DNA of 36,136 bases from Hypsibius dujardini (GCA_001579985.1 LRSR01009465.1:1-36136); one strand, 5' to 3'; positions 22,249 to 35,708 are shown, counted from the stretch's first letter. Translations and numbers: made by a program. Notes: generated from the letters alone by a model not told the origin.

Positions 22249-22916
22249 GATCGGAGTGGGTTTTTTTTCACAAATACCTGTCCATATATCAACGTTTTAC
22301 ATTGGGATCTCAGGCTGGAAATCACATCCGCGGTTTCAGAAAAGATTAGGATGAAAACGATTGCCGAGCCATTTTGTGCTATGACCCGGGGCTTGATTGA
22401 TTGATTGATCAGCAATGTTAGCGAGTTTCAATTATTTTTTATCCAAACCACTTTAAAATGTTTCATTCCAAGACTTTTGAACCCTTCCAATCCAAATTCG
22501 ATTTGGAATCGATTGACATCAGCAGAATCTTATTTGGACGCCAGGGGGCGGAGCTATGGGTCATTTCTGCAATGTCTCCCGGAAGGCTAGCTTGAAACTA
22601 GCCCATAGCTCCGCCCCCTGGCGTCCAAATAAGGTTCTGCTGATGGCAATCGATTCCAAATCGAATTTGGAGTGAAAGGGTGTCAAACATTTTGGAATCC
22701 AACGTTCTACAGTAATTTGGATGAAAAATAATTGAAACTCGGAAACATTGCTGATGAATCAATCAATCAAGCCCCGGATCATAGTACAAAGTGGTGCGGA
22801 AATGTTTTTCTTCCTTATTTTTTTCTGAAACCGCGGATGTGATTTCCAGCCCGAGACCAATATGTAAAATCATGATGTTTAGACAGATAATCGTGAAAAA
22901 AACCAACTCCCATCAG
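22249..22916. repeat. Outer inverted repeat enclosing foldback copy B
   Basis: GTGGGTTTTTTTTCAC (about 22256-22271) pairs with GTGAAAAAAACCAACTC (about 22893-22909). GGAAATCACATCCGCGGTTT (from about 22317) pairs with its reverse complement at about 22828-22847. With the inner element this forms a palindrome of about 670 bp. It may be one larger foldback element or a nested insertion. Confidence 0.8.
22373..22792. mobile_element. Foldback MITE-like element, copy B (intergenic)
   Basis: Left end TTTGTGCTATGACCCGGGGC then TTGATTGATTGATT; right end CAATCAATCAAGCCCCGG then ATAGTACAAA. Arms of about 190 bp contain CAAATTCGATTTGGAATCGA and GGGGGCGGAGCTATGGG. The loop CGGAAGGCTAG is shared with copy A at 6245. 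It lies between RPS15 and UNC79. No transposase frame is present. Confidence 0.87.
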
Positions 22917-22919
22917 GAG

Positions 22920-23130
22920 GGAAAATCTCCCTTCTTTCCCGAGTTAGATTTAACTTAAAAAGTGATTCAGAATGAGCGCAACAGGCTTTTTATTTTTAAA
23001 TTGACATACAACGCTTGGTCACATGTTAATATTTAATTTAAATTATAAACTGAATCTGTTTAGGTTATAAACTGTAAAACCATTTTAAATCATTTCAAAT
23101 TTAATCTATTTTCAGACGCCTTTATTCATC
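22920..23130. other. AT-rich intergenic stretch
   Basis: AT-rich sequence with short TTTAAATT-like words. No gene or recognisable regulatory element was seen. Confidence 0.6.
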
Positions 23131-23345
23131 AATCAATCAATCAATCGATCGACGCATTCGTACCGTATCTGCGGTTATGCGCTGTAAAGTCCCTTACAAT
23201 CAATCAATCGATCGATCGACGCATTCGTGCCGTATCTGCGGTTATGCGCTGTAAAGTCCCTTACAATCAATCAATCGATCGATCGACGCATTCGTACCGT
23301 ATCTGCGGTTATGCGCTGTAAAGTCCCTTACAATCAACCAATCGA
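23130..23345 (+). repeat. 67-bp tandem repeat upstream of UNC79
   Basis: Three copies, with GACGCATTCG at 23151, 23218 and 23285. Each contains CAATCGATCGATCGACGCAT and TATCTGCGGTTATGCGCTGT and ends CCCTTACAAT. It lies about 500-700 bp upstream of the UNC79 start. Confidence 0.93.
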
Positions 23346-23837
23346 TTGAGGGGCGTTATGATATCATCAATCAAGCGCTCGCTAGGTGGCGCCGCGAACT
23401 GATTAACCGTACTGTTTTCATAGAGTGATCCGAGGATCGATAATACGAGGGTCTTCGCCTTGTCTCTTCCGCGCTCCGAAGAGTGAAGACAGATGGGTAA
23501 TTCATACCGCGGGAGCCGGGAGAAGCCCCGAAACTCCGCGACGCAAGAGACAGAGAGAGAGGGGAGGAGAAAATCGATAGATATTCCACTTGTCTGCGCG
23601 CGCGCGCGTAGAGCACGCGAAGAATAAGAGACTCACTGGGTCTCTTTGTGTGTCTGTCTGTCTGTCTGTGTGTCTGTGTGTGTGTGCGCCGGGATGAAAG
23701 TCGCACTAACTTCCAGTCCGAGAGTGTTTTTTCAAGCTGACAGTGATAAAACTGCTGCACTCGTGCGAGGCAATCTTTCAGGGGAAGATCGTTGCTGGCA
23801 GACAAATTTTAGGAGCTCCCGAAAGTGACGAAAGATA
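23346..23837 (+). promoter_or_regulatory. Putative UNC79 promoter and 5' UTR
   Basis: GC-richer than the flanking DNA. It includes a GCGCGCGCGCG run near 23595-23608 and a short TGTC/TGTG run at 23646-23687. An in-frame TGA at 23826-23828 precedes the ATG. No TATA box is obvious, and the promoter assignment rests on position only. Confidence 0.4.
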
Positions 23838-25207
23838 ATGGCAACACGAGCGGCAACTTGTAAGTGGACTCTCTCTTCACCTGTGCGTTTCCATTCAGAC
23901 AAACGGTGGTTTAGTTAGAAATGCATTGTTCATGCTGTCGTTTCAGTCAACACTAAGATCAAGAACCTCCGCGATGTGCATCTGCGGATCAACTCAGGCA
24001 GTGGAGCCCAACCGTCCGGCATTGACGTGGCCACGACACTCAAGTTCTTCTCACATACCCTCAACTTGTAAGGGAATCATTTTGCTCATTTAAATTTCAA
24101 TTTACCCTCTCTTTGTGCTGGAACAATGCTCGTTGATGGATTGATTGGCAGGAGTAGGAGCATCTCTAAATGTTATCTATCACTCGGCGTGTGTGTGTGG
24201 GTGTCTGTCTGTATGTCTGTTTGTCAATATGACTGTCCACATATCTGCCTATCCGTCTGCCTATTTGCCTGTCTATCTGTCTATCTGTCTGTCTGAACGT
24301 CTGTCTCTTTGTCGGTCTGTATGTCTGTCTGCCTGTCTGCCTGTCTGTCTGTTTGTCTATGGGAATGTCTGTTTGACTGACTGCCTGCCTGCTTGTCTGC
24401 CTGCCTGCTTTTGTGCTTGAATGTCTGTCTGTCTGACTGACTGCCCGTGCTCCTAGAACTTGTAAATGTCCGATTGCAGGACCACGCGAGAGCTATCCAA
24501 CGATGTCCTCGATCAGCTCCTCCTGCCCGGTTTGCAAAACGACAAGCTGCGGCAGACAATATTTCCGGATCTGGATTATAACGGCCTGTTTAAAGCTGTT
24601 CAGAGTTTAGCGGACGATATTCAGTTGATCAATACCGGCGCCATAGGTACAGCGTACCGTGGTCTTCAGTCTTCTTACTTTCTTCTCTTAGACATGCTTA
24701 GTGAGTTGTTTTTTGGCTAGATTTTGCGGAGGCAATATTGAGTACTATGTCTGCCATGCTGGTTTTCCTGGACCCTGACAAGGTGGAGGAGTTGCCGTTT
24801 CTCTGCATTTCCTGCATCGCCTCGTTCCCCTCGCTCATGCATCGGCGCTTGATTTCCATCCTGTGTGACTGTTTCATCCCATTTGTAACAGGTTAGGCGA
24901 CCCAAGTGGAATTGTGGTTAATCATACTCTCAATCAAGGAACTGTGCAATTCTAGGTTATTACTCGGCGATTCAGGCACAGGGGAGCTTGAAGGAAACAC
25001 GATATGCCGCTTCCATGCTCAGCACTGTCTTCGAACACATGAACGATCAAGGTCTGCCTCACTTTTTTTCATCGTGCCTGTCTTTAGTTGTTTGTGCCTC
25101 TGCTTAGCTGTCGTTCTATCTCTCTACCTGTCTGTCTATCTGTCTGTCTATCTATCTGTTTGTCTGCCTGCCTGCCTGTCTGTATGTCTGTATGTCTGTC
25201 TGTCTGT

Positions 25208-25243
<36 letters not shown>

Positions 25244-25296
25244 ATGTCTGTATGTCTGTCTGTCTGTCTGTCTGCCTGCCTGTCTGCCTGCCTGTA

Positions 25297-25331
<35 letters not shown>

Positions 25332-25948
25332 TTACTTGTCTAACTGCTTGTCTCCCTGCCTGCCCACTTACTTGTCTGTCCACTTAATTGTCTGTGTCAA
25401 AGCTATCCTGTTATCTAGAACTGCACCTTATGATCGTGGAGACTCTGATGAAGGCACAAAATGACTTGGTTCGCGACTTGCTCATGTTGATTGCTTACGG
25501 CTCAGTACGTTCGAAAGTGTACTCTGTGCGGATTCTCTACTATTTATTCCCACACCTCGTACCCCCCGGCGAAGAGACCTACCTTCCGGCACAAAATGAC
25601 TTCAGTAAGTGCAGATGTTGTTTACCAAGTTGTTGTTTTATTTATCAAGTAGCTGGACGGCCGATGACCTTAATTATTTTCAGGCGATCCAAACGTTCAA
25701 GTTAACGCGCTATCGGATGTAAATGAAGAGGAGGGATTCTTAGGCGCTGCGGGATCGGAAGAAGACAACCTGGTTCGTGTAGAGTTCCAGAAACGGCGGC
25801 AGAAGGTTCCCGCCCTGAGGTGCTTCAACTTGGGAAGACTGAAACGACAGTCGCTGCGATGCGAAAATCTGGTAAGTCAGACAGTGAGTCAGATAAACAG
25901 GCAGGCAGACAGACAGACAGACAGACAAACAAACAGACAGACAGATAA

Positions 25949-25987
<39 letters not shown>

Positions 25988-26771
25988 AACAGACAGACAG
26001 ACAGATAGACAGGCAGACAGGCAGACGTTACCGTCTTCTTCAAGTGGTCCAGACAAGTCATCCAAAAACTGCGTCTTAGCATTAACCTCCGCCAAAAATC
26101 AAATGACAGATACACAGGAAAAGAGACAAGGACATGAGCTACGTACGTAAGGCATAAAGGAAGTAATTGTGCGTATTTTTAGAAATGTGCATCGTCCCGT
26201 AAAATTGTGACCACCATTTGTTGTTCCTGGGAATGTGGCAAGCTGAACTCGTTTAAGCCGTTCCGGCTATGTAAGGATTGTGCCGCCATGTTTCACCAAA
26301 CCGATGCGACATTGGCTCATCGCCGCCAATCATTTACGCCGGTCAGTGAGAACAGGCTGCTGTACAACCAATATTTCGTCGACTCCATAATCAAGTAAGT
26401 AGCCAGAGATAGTTTTGAACAATTTCATAGGTCATTCTCGTCTTGCCTCAATTTCTAGACTGCTTAAAAATTGCGGTACGGCCGTGGAGAAATTGAGACC
26501 ATCAGGCGTCTCCTATCAGCTTCCGCCGAGCATTGTGGAGGAAGACAATTCCTGGACATTGGATTTCCCGTTAGAGGACCTTAAGGCTTACACAATCTAT
26601 GGTGTCTGGCTGCTGAGAGAACTGCTCGCCTCGCAGATGACAATACCGAAAGTACGTTGTCGACATTCAGACAGACAGATCGGACACACCGAGGCAGACA
26701 AACAAACAGACGCACAGACAGACAGGCAAAAAGACAGACAGGCAGGCAAGCAGGCAGGCAGGCAGGGAGGC

Positions 26772-26812
<41 letters not shown>

Positions 26813-27488
26813 GGAAGACAAGCAGACAGACAAACAGGCAAGCAGGCAGGCAGATAGACAGACAGACAGAAAGAGATACAGACAGACAGATAAATAGACA
26901 TAGGGATAGTAAGCGAGACAAAGCAATTGGTCTAATTGTCTGCTCTCTGACATCATGTCTGAAAAATTCCGTGTCTTTCTTAGGGAATTTATCTCCAATC
27001 CCTGGTTGATGGTTGCCTAAAATGGCTTCATGCAATGTCTACCATTCGAGATGACCATTTGAGCCGGCGACTAGAGCACCTAAAGCAGCGCTATGTCTGC
27101 CCATGGATAAAGAAGATATCGGCGGAGAGGCCGGACGTCGTTGTGGCCTGTCTAGCTGGACAGGCAGGGATCGATGAGTCGACAATGTAAGGATTTTCAT
27201 CTCAGACGTCTTCAATTAAATGAGAATCTATCCGTGAGGTCACTCCTTAGGTCGCAAGTCCAAATACGAGATGTCTACGAGAGTCTGAATATCTTGCTCT
27301 GTTTGGCCTCTTACGACATTGTGGATATCCGAGTTTGGGTGGAAGTGATGCCGGTCTGGCTGAAGAACCTCAAGGACCACGAAGATCCAAAGACGGATTC
27401 AAAAGGATATTCCAAACTGTTACTGTAAGGCAATGACGCTGTTTTCCTAAGGTTCTCCTTTAGCCAGATAGACAGCCAAGCAGCCAAG

Positions 27489-27519
<31 letters not shown>

Positions 27520-30500
27520 CACAGACAGACAGACAGGCAGACAAGCAGGCAGACAGAGAGGCAGGCAGAAAGATAGACAGCCAGGCAGGCAGCCAGGCAG
27601 ACAGGTAGACAGACAGATAGACAGCCAGGCAGACAGCCAGGCAGGCTAAGGGTACATGATTAAGGGCCAGATGAGTGATACTACGAGTTTTTAGGAAGTT
27701 GCTGGACACGGAGATGTCTCTCATGCCTTTCAATTTGGAGGAGACGTACAGCTTCATCTTCACGCGGCTGCGCAGCGGCAGCATCTCACAAGCGTATAAA
27801 GCTCTCGTCTGGCTGCAAGTGCTCTGCAACTACAAGATCATCATACCGCTCCGGATGCTCTTCGATCATTTCCAAGTGGCCGTGGACACACTTATTCTGG
27901 AAAACAGCCTTCGACCGCGGAAAAAGCCGGGCGAGCCGGGATTCACCCGGTCCAGAGCGCCATCCTTTGCAGCTGCGGGTGACGGACCGGAGCCCGACAG
28001 TCCTGAGGCGGAGACCACTTTGCCCTGCTTTGTTGTCATGCTAGACATATTATGCCATCAGGTACATATATATAGCTAAGAGTTGCACGTCTGTGTCTGT
28101 CTCTCTGTCTGTGTGTCTGTGTGTCTGTGTGTCTGTCTATCTGTCTGTCTGTCTGTCTGTCTGTCTTCCTCTCGTCTGCCTGCCTGTCTGTTTGTTTGTC
28201 TGTCTGTCTGTCTTCCTCTCTGTCTGCCTGTCTTCTTTCCCCCTCTCTGTCTGTCTATCTATTTGTCCATTTTTTAGTGTCTGCTTGTCTGTGTATATAT
28301 TTCCGTATGAATCCCGTCTCCCTGTTTCAGACAGACAATTCGAAGTTATACTCTTTCTCATTTTGAATTACGATTTATTATAGTTGGAAGCGGCGCAGAA
28401 CTTCCCTGAAATGGGATGGGAGTTTTTGCGTGTCAAGTCGTTAGTGTTACTGACACGAATGTTGGCCTCTCCTTGGCACGCAAAGTCCGCGACAAAAGAC
28501 TCACCCAATGAGCCTGTCAAACCGCTCACGGAGGCCGGGGACATTTACTACCCTGCTCTCTGGTTCAAGCTCACTCATAAATTGCTGGATAAAATCTTTG
28601 CGCTCCGCAACATCCACGGCTCCGATGTAGAAGCCGGCGTTTCCTCATCATCCCAGCGGGATACAGACTTCAGTCCACCCGGCACGTTGGTTCATCAAGT
28701 AAGGAAATATTATGATAAAAAGAACCCAGAAAAGTAATTGAATTAAAAAAGAGCATAAAATAAAAATAACCGAATTTTTTTTCATAGCGAACTCGTTCTA
28801 CGACTGATGTCCGTTCTCTGCGGAGTGAGTTGTCTTCGGCATCGGAATTGAAAGGGCAGTCCAGTCGCGCTTCAGACATCGGTGCGAGACTGCATGACCC
28901 GCACATTGGACCGATTCGGGAGCAGCCGCATCACCATGAACGGGTTCTGCATGCCAACGAAGACCAGACGTCGTTTATGTTGGAGGAAGCCATGAGCTTC
29001 GACCTGGCCATGTCAGAGAAGATTGCACCGGTTATGGTCCGAGCCGTTACGCTGACCGACGAAGACACTGGTAAGTGTTTGCGTCTGTCGACGTGCCTGT
29101 CTGGAAACCGAAAGGCAAACATACATACAGGCAAACACACCGGCAGAGAGGCGTGCAGACAGACAGGCAGACACACAGACAGATAGATAGACAGACAGGC
29201 AGACAGACAGACAGGCAGGCGGACAGACAGGCAGGCGGACAGATAGACAGAGAGATAGATAGACAGACAGACAGACAGATAGACAGGCAGACAGACAGAT
29301 AAGTAGATACCGAGACAGGCAGATTGATAAATGCCAAATGTGCCATACTAAAGTTCGTTTTTTGTTCAGGGATGGCGGCTTGCACTGCGGCTGAACCGCA
29401 ATCGATTGACGATGTCACTGGGAGAGGCACCTGGCTTTCAGCTGACGATTACGGATTTTGGCACACGACGCAAGGAAAATTCAAATTTCTTTTGTCTGAG
29501 CTACCGTATGAGCTCCAACTTCTTTATGGACTTTCCAAGGTTCGTACCCTTCTCTCACTTATTGAATTTACAAAAAATATGAATTTTGTTTACGGTTTTA
29601 GCTGGTTAGCGCCTTCACTGACCAGGCATTATTGGTGGACATCATTCGGTCAGTCAAGTTAATCTGTCTGGAAGGCCACGCACTCACATGCGCCATCAAG
29701 GAAGCTAGAGGATTTCTCATCTGGGCTCAAGAAAATCTGCTCATTCCTGTGTAAGACATTCAGGCAGCTCATTTCAGACAAATCAATTGCAACGTGCGCT
29801 TTCGGTGTCTCAGGTACTGGCAAATAATCGGCCACGAGCGTGATCATTTGGCTAATGAACTGCTTCCGCTCATGGCGCATTGCGCCACATTGTTCCCGGG
29901 TTCGGACGTTCTATGGAACATTCTGGACGACAGTTTTCTGAGTGACGCCTGGACAGTCCGCTTCGCTGCCGGTAAGTTTGAGCTTTGTGCGTGTGGACGT
30001 GTTAATATGAGCTGTAAGTGAACTTCTCATTTCAGTCGTGAAAACATCGATCATTTTTCGTTTTGTCGACACGGAAAACGCGGCACTGGACAACCTTCAT
30101 AGCGTTCTCGCCAATGGGTTCTGCCATCTGATTGCCGGCATGTTTGACGAAGAAGCTGTGGTTGCGGAAGCTGCCGGCATGTGGATCAAATGCCTGAAGA
30201 AATCCTCGGTCGAATTCTTAATGAAATGCATGTAAGACATCTGCCTGTCTGTCTGCCTGTCTGTCTGCCTGTCTGCCCGTCTGTCTGCCTGTCTGTTTGC
30301 CTGTCTGTCTGCCTGCCCGTCTGTCTGCCTGTCTGTTTGCCTGCCTGTCTGTCTGTATGTCTGTATGTCTGCCTGTCTGTCTGCCTGTTTGTTTGCTTGT
30401 CTGCCTGCCTGTCTGTCTGTCTGTCTAGGATCTAGATCTTTATTTGTCTAGGACGACCCATTATGGACTGGTGATCGATGACCGTCCAACTATTCTCCAA

Positions 30501-33500
30501 CGCATTCTCCAGCTATCAACAGCTTTGTCCATGGAAGAGACACTCTCCTGGCAGTTTTTTCACGACTGCTTCGACAACCTCTGTCTGGAAGCGGAAATGG
30601 AATTGCACGATCTCGGTTACACCGTTGAAGACACCCGGAGCCGTGCTACAATGACACCGGAGGCTCGCCGGGAAAAAGTCCTCCAGGTCGGACTGGAAAT
30701 AGCCTGCCTTTGAAGGATTTTGCGCCTTTTATTTCTCACGCGTTGAAAACCATTTCGCCGTTTCTTGCCGCAGGTGCGACGAGCCATGCAACGCTCCAAA
30801 GACATGAAAGCCATCGTCGTTCGCGGTAAGCTGACCAACCCGAACCACCGAGCACTGCTCTCTTCCCCCAATACACTGGACGAAGTGACGCCAAAGACCG
30901 ACTCACAATTCCTATCCACGCCGGAAATCTCCACTCCGATGGAGATCACTACGGTGAAGAAGCCGCGGACCGGAGCCAGCACGACATTTCCGGCTGACCA
31001 CTGGAAAGACTTTACGGAGGAGGAGACTAGCTACCCGTCTCGCATCTACAAGGCCGTCAATGGACTTGCTGGTTCGACACTGGACCGAGCTCCGTTGTAT
31101 GCCCTGGTCAATGCATTTATGAAATTTCTGTCAAGGTAAAGTTAGGCTTACCTTGTCCACGACTGCTTCATCTGTCTGTCTGCCTGTCTGCTTGTCTGTC
31201 TGTCTGTGTGCTTGTCTGTCTGCCTGTCTGTCTAAATGTCTGTCTGTCTGACCAATGTCTGTCTGTGTGCCTGTCTATATGTCTGTCTGTCTGTCTATAT
31301 ATCTGTCTGTCTGACCAATGTCTGTCTGTCTGGCCAATGTCTGTCTGTCTGGCAAATGTCTGTCTGTCTGTGTGCCTGCCTGTCTGTCTGTCTGTGTGCC
31401 TGTCTGTCTGTCTGTTACAGCTTTGCGTTTTACTATTCAGATATCCAGTCGCTATCGACGCTCCCGAGTCCAGCGACGTGGAACTTCGCCGACAGACTCT
31501 CCTGCGCTTCAACTACTTTCTCGGTTACCACAACGAGGCCAACAGCTTTTCCATCATGGTGAAGGACCTGCGCAGTTCCACCTCCTTCTTCTCCTTCCTC
31601 GCCTCACTGCCGGAAGTGCTGGACAGTAATATGCGCCTGGGAGCGTCCATCATGAACATTGCGGTGTCGCTGTTGAGCTACTGTGCGTCCACGCAGAATG
31701 ATGTGGGACTGAACAATCGCGCCGTCATGTCCGGTCGGAATGTGTCTGCCTTGCCGCCGCATTGTCGCGGCTTTTGGATGCAGAGCTTATTTATCTTACT
31801 TTTCAAGGTACGTACGTTCTTTTAAGAATACTTTCAAGTTCACTTTGAATGAACGGAATTAAAAATAAATAGTTTTTTTCAATCAATCAATCAATCAATC
31901 GATGGACACCAAAGGCTCCTCAGCGCTTAACCAGCATCAAAACCCTGAAGTGGCTTAAGTAACAGGAACAGAAGTCGTTCTACTCAACAGTTTTAATCAA
32001 TCAATCAATCATTCAATGGACGCCAACCGCTTCTCATCCTTTAACCAACAAGAACAAAAGCCGTTTCACTTAGCGGTTTTCATCAATCAATTAATCAATC
32101 GATGCATAAGGAACAAAAGTCGTTCCACTTACTGGTTTCAATCAATCAATCAATGCATATTACAGCTTCTCAGCCGGTGACCAGCATCTGAGCCCTTAAC
32201 CAACACGAACAAAAGTCGTTCCATTTAGCGGTTCTCATCAATCAATTAATCAATCGATGCATAATAATAGTTTTGCAGCCCGTAACCAGCATCTGAGGCT
32301 CTGAGCCCTTAACCAGCAGAAACAAAACCCATAACCAGCACAAGTCCTTCCACTCAATGATTCTAATCAATCAATCAATCAATGCATACCAATGCTTCTC
32401 AGCCCACCAGCAGTATCAATCAATCAATCAATCGACGGGAAACTTCGCTACGTTTTGGGATTGCTTTTCTGAGTCCGACAATTCCAGATTCCACACGGAA
32501 ATGGTTGATTTAATGCCAATAATAAAAGGAATTTCCAATCCATATATCCCCTCACGATGACCCGAGGCAGATGCCCGATACACCGACAAGACAAAAATGG
32601 CCAGTCAGAATGCGCACTCATCAGGAGACATCAGCTCGCTTCTCTGATAGCAAAGCGCTAACAAGAGTCGGTCATTGCTACTCATCATCGGCCATTTTTG
32701 TGTATCTAAAGAAGCATCATCGCCCGTAGGCTCAGAGAACTATTATCGTCATCTCCGAAGAAGGGAAAATTCCCTTCCCCGAATCAAATAAGATCAAGTT
32801 CGTAGTGATTCAAACAGACGCGAACAACGTGATTATATAGGGCAGAATTTCATGCCGTTCCGCTCAACAAAGCGGGAAAGCGGAAGGGGCGTTTCTTCGC
32901 TCCGTTTACACCAATCAAGTTCGTAGTGATTTAAACTGACGCGAACAACGTGCTTATATAGGGCAGAATTTCATGCCGTTCCGCTCAACAAAGCGAGAAA
33001 GCGGGGGGGCGTTTCTTCGCTCCGCTTATACCAATCAAGTTCGTAGTGATTCAAACAGACGCGAACAACGTGCTTATATAGGGCAAAATTTCATGCCGTT
33101 CCGCTCAACAAAGCGGGAAAGTGGAGGGGGCGTTTCTTCGCTCCGTTTACACCAATCAAGTTCGTAGTGATTCAAACTGACGCGAACAACGTGCTTCTAT
33201 AGGGCAGAATTTCTTGCCGTTCCGCTCAACAAAGCGAGAAAGCGGAGGGGGCGTTTCTTCGCTCCGTTTACACCAATCAAGTTCGTCGTGATTCAAACAG
33301 ACGCGAACAACGTGCTTATATAGGGCAGAATTTCATGCCGTTCCGCTCGGGAAAGCGGAAACGCAGAGGGGGCGTTTCTTCGCTCCGCTTACACCAATCA
33401 GAAACCGAGTTGATTTTAATATTTTTTCTGGGTTTTTTTTCTTGCAGTATGGAAGCGGCGACACGCCAGGAATACAACGGCTCATCCTCCTCTGCATCAA

Positions 33501-35672
33501 CAGCGTCCGCTCACTCGGTCATTCCTGCACTTTCGAAGCGGCTTACTCACAAGGCCATCTCAGCAAGAAGAGCTCCTTTATCTCCGAAATGGACGGTCGC
33601 GATTCGGTGTGGCGATCGGCCGCCGACGACGCCAAGTCCCAGTCCGACATGGAGACCACCCCGCGCGGCACCAAAGACCGCACCCTCCATACAGGTAGGA
33701 ATTTAAGTGTAATGGAATGGAATAGGAATTGGACCTCGCTTTCGTGTGGACTGGATGGAATGAACTGGAACTGGAATTGGACAATTGGATGTCCTCTTCC
33801 AATACATTCCACCCATTCCTGATTCCATTCCAGTAAGATCGCAGTGGAATGAAATTTATTCCACTCTAATTCACTTCCATTGGAATTGGAATGAATTGGA
33901 ACTCGAACTGGACAGTTCTTGCAACTCCAATTGGAACTGGAATTGGACAATTGGATGTCCACTTCCAATACATTCCACGCATTCCTGATTCCATTCCATT
34001 AGGATTGCGGTGGAATGAAGTGTATTCCACTGAAGTGTAATTGACTTCCACTGGAATTGGAGTGAGATTGAACTAACTTCCGTAAACGGCAGGTACTCTC
34101 CCGCTGATCTCGGAGCCGAATGTCGATGCCAAGTCCGGGGATGGGAAAGAGTCACGGAGGCACCCGCTGAGCTTCGATAGCCATGACTCGTCCAACTCGA
34201 CGGAGAGCGGTTCGCGGACGGGCGGCGGAGCGGTCGGTTCGAAGACACCGTTCACGCCGGGCGGCTCGAAAGACTTGCCGGACATGTCCGCGGCGACGGA
34301 TCTGATGGTGAAGCTGAGTGAAGCGGTAAAGAATGCCCCACCCCCGGACGTGGTGTACCGAGAGATTGTGCAGCACGGACCGGAACGAGCCATCGGGACG
34401 GATGAGACGCCGCGGGATCCGAATGAGCCGTACTCGAAGATCCAGAGCGACTGCATTGAGCAGACTTCACAGTCACGGTCGAAGTTTAAAGATACACAAA
34501 AATTGGTATGTACGTCTGTTACCATCTATCTCATTGTTGACTTGTCTGAGATGTCTGAGTTGCCTGAACTGCTTAACTTTATTGGACATTGTCTGTCTGA
34601 TGTACTTATTTGTCTGACTTGTCTGACTTCTTTACTGTCTGTCTGTTTGACACAATTGTCTGAGCTGCCTGAATTGCCTGAACTGCCTGAGCTGCTTAGC
34701 TTTATGGGACTTTGTCTATCTGATGTGCTTAATTGTCTGACTTGTCTGACTTCTTTACTGTCTGTCTGTATGACACAATTGTCTGAGCTGCCTGAATTGC
34801 CTGAGCTGCTTAGCTTTATTGGACTTTGTCTGTCTGATGTGCTTAATTGTCTGACTTGTCTGACTTCTTTACTGTCTGTCTGTTTGACACAATCGTCTGA
34901 GCTGCTTGAGTTGTCTGAATCATCCAAATGTCTGACTTTTAACTGCCTGACTCGTTGTTGTGTATTGTCGGTATTTTGATCTACTTAGTTGTCTGATTGT
35001 CTATTTGTCTGGACTGTCTGACTTGTCTGATCTTAAGGGATTGCTTCGATCCGTGCGAATATGTCTGATATTTGATTTTTCTTACTTTTTGCCTAATTTG
35101 TCTGAGTAACCGAATTGTCTTCTGATATTTTGTTGCCTGGATTGCAAAAACGATTGACTTAATTTTCTGATTTTTTATTCTGCTGACTGCCTTGTCTATT
35201 GCTCATATTTTTCTTGCATACCATGTGTGCAGGTGGCGCAGACGCAGGAGGTCGATCCGGAAGGCAACTCTGTCGAGTCCAACACCACCGTGACTATTCT
35301 GGAGAACGATGTCGTCCAGATACAGACCAGTCGAAAGTGGACTAAGACATCCACTGCGACATACGTAACGAAACATATCGGGCCGCTGTATGAATCTCCT
35401 TTGGGAAACACCTACACCGGCGTGCAGGCACCGGATTCTTCGACAAAGACACCGGAAGGCGGGACGTCAACGGGTCCGTTGAAGGCCAAAGAAGTGCGAA
35501 GCACACCGCTGACTGCCGGTCAAATGGACGAAGACGGTGGGATTAAGGTTGGAGAAGCGAAAGTGGTAAAAGCGAAGGAGCCGCTGCCGGATCTGGCTAA
35601 ACATATGGCGAAGACCTATCAAAGCAGGTTGGTCATTCAAGGCGAAGCAGACAGACAGACAGACAGACGGGC

Positions 35673-35708
<36 letters not shown>

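Noticed and set aside
21726-22415. 229-codon minus-strand frame over RPS15 exons 4-5 and the foldback element
   Set aside because: It mixes antisense ribosomal-protein exons with transposon end sequence; a chance frame.
25192-25464. Frame running from the TGTC array into UNC79 exon 6
   Set aside because: It would use the AG at 25410 or read through. The acceptor at 25418 (TTATCTAG) gives the conserved frame with matching phase.
31236-31562. Frame using the acceptor TTACAG at 31420 for UNC79 exon 21
   Set aside because: It ends early at a stop (about 31560), whereas TATTCAG at 31440 gives a full exon leading to the conserved GFWMQSLFILLFK.
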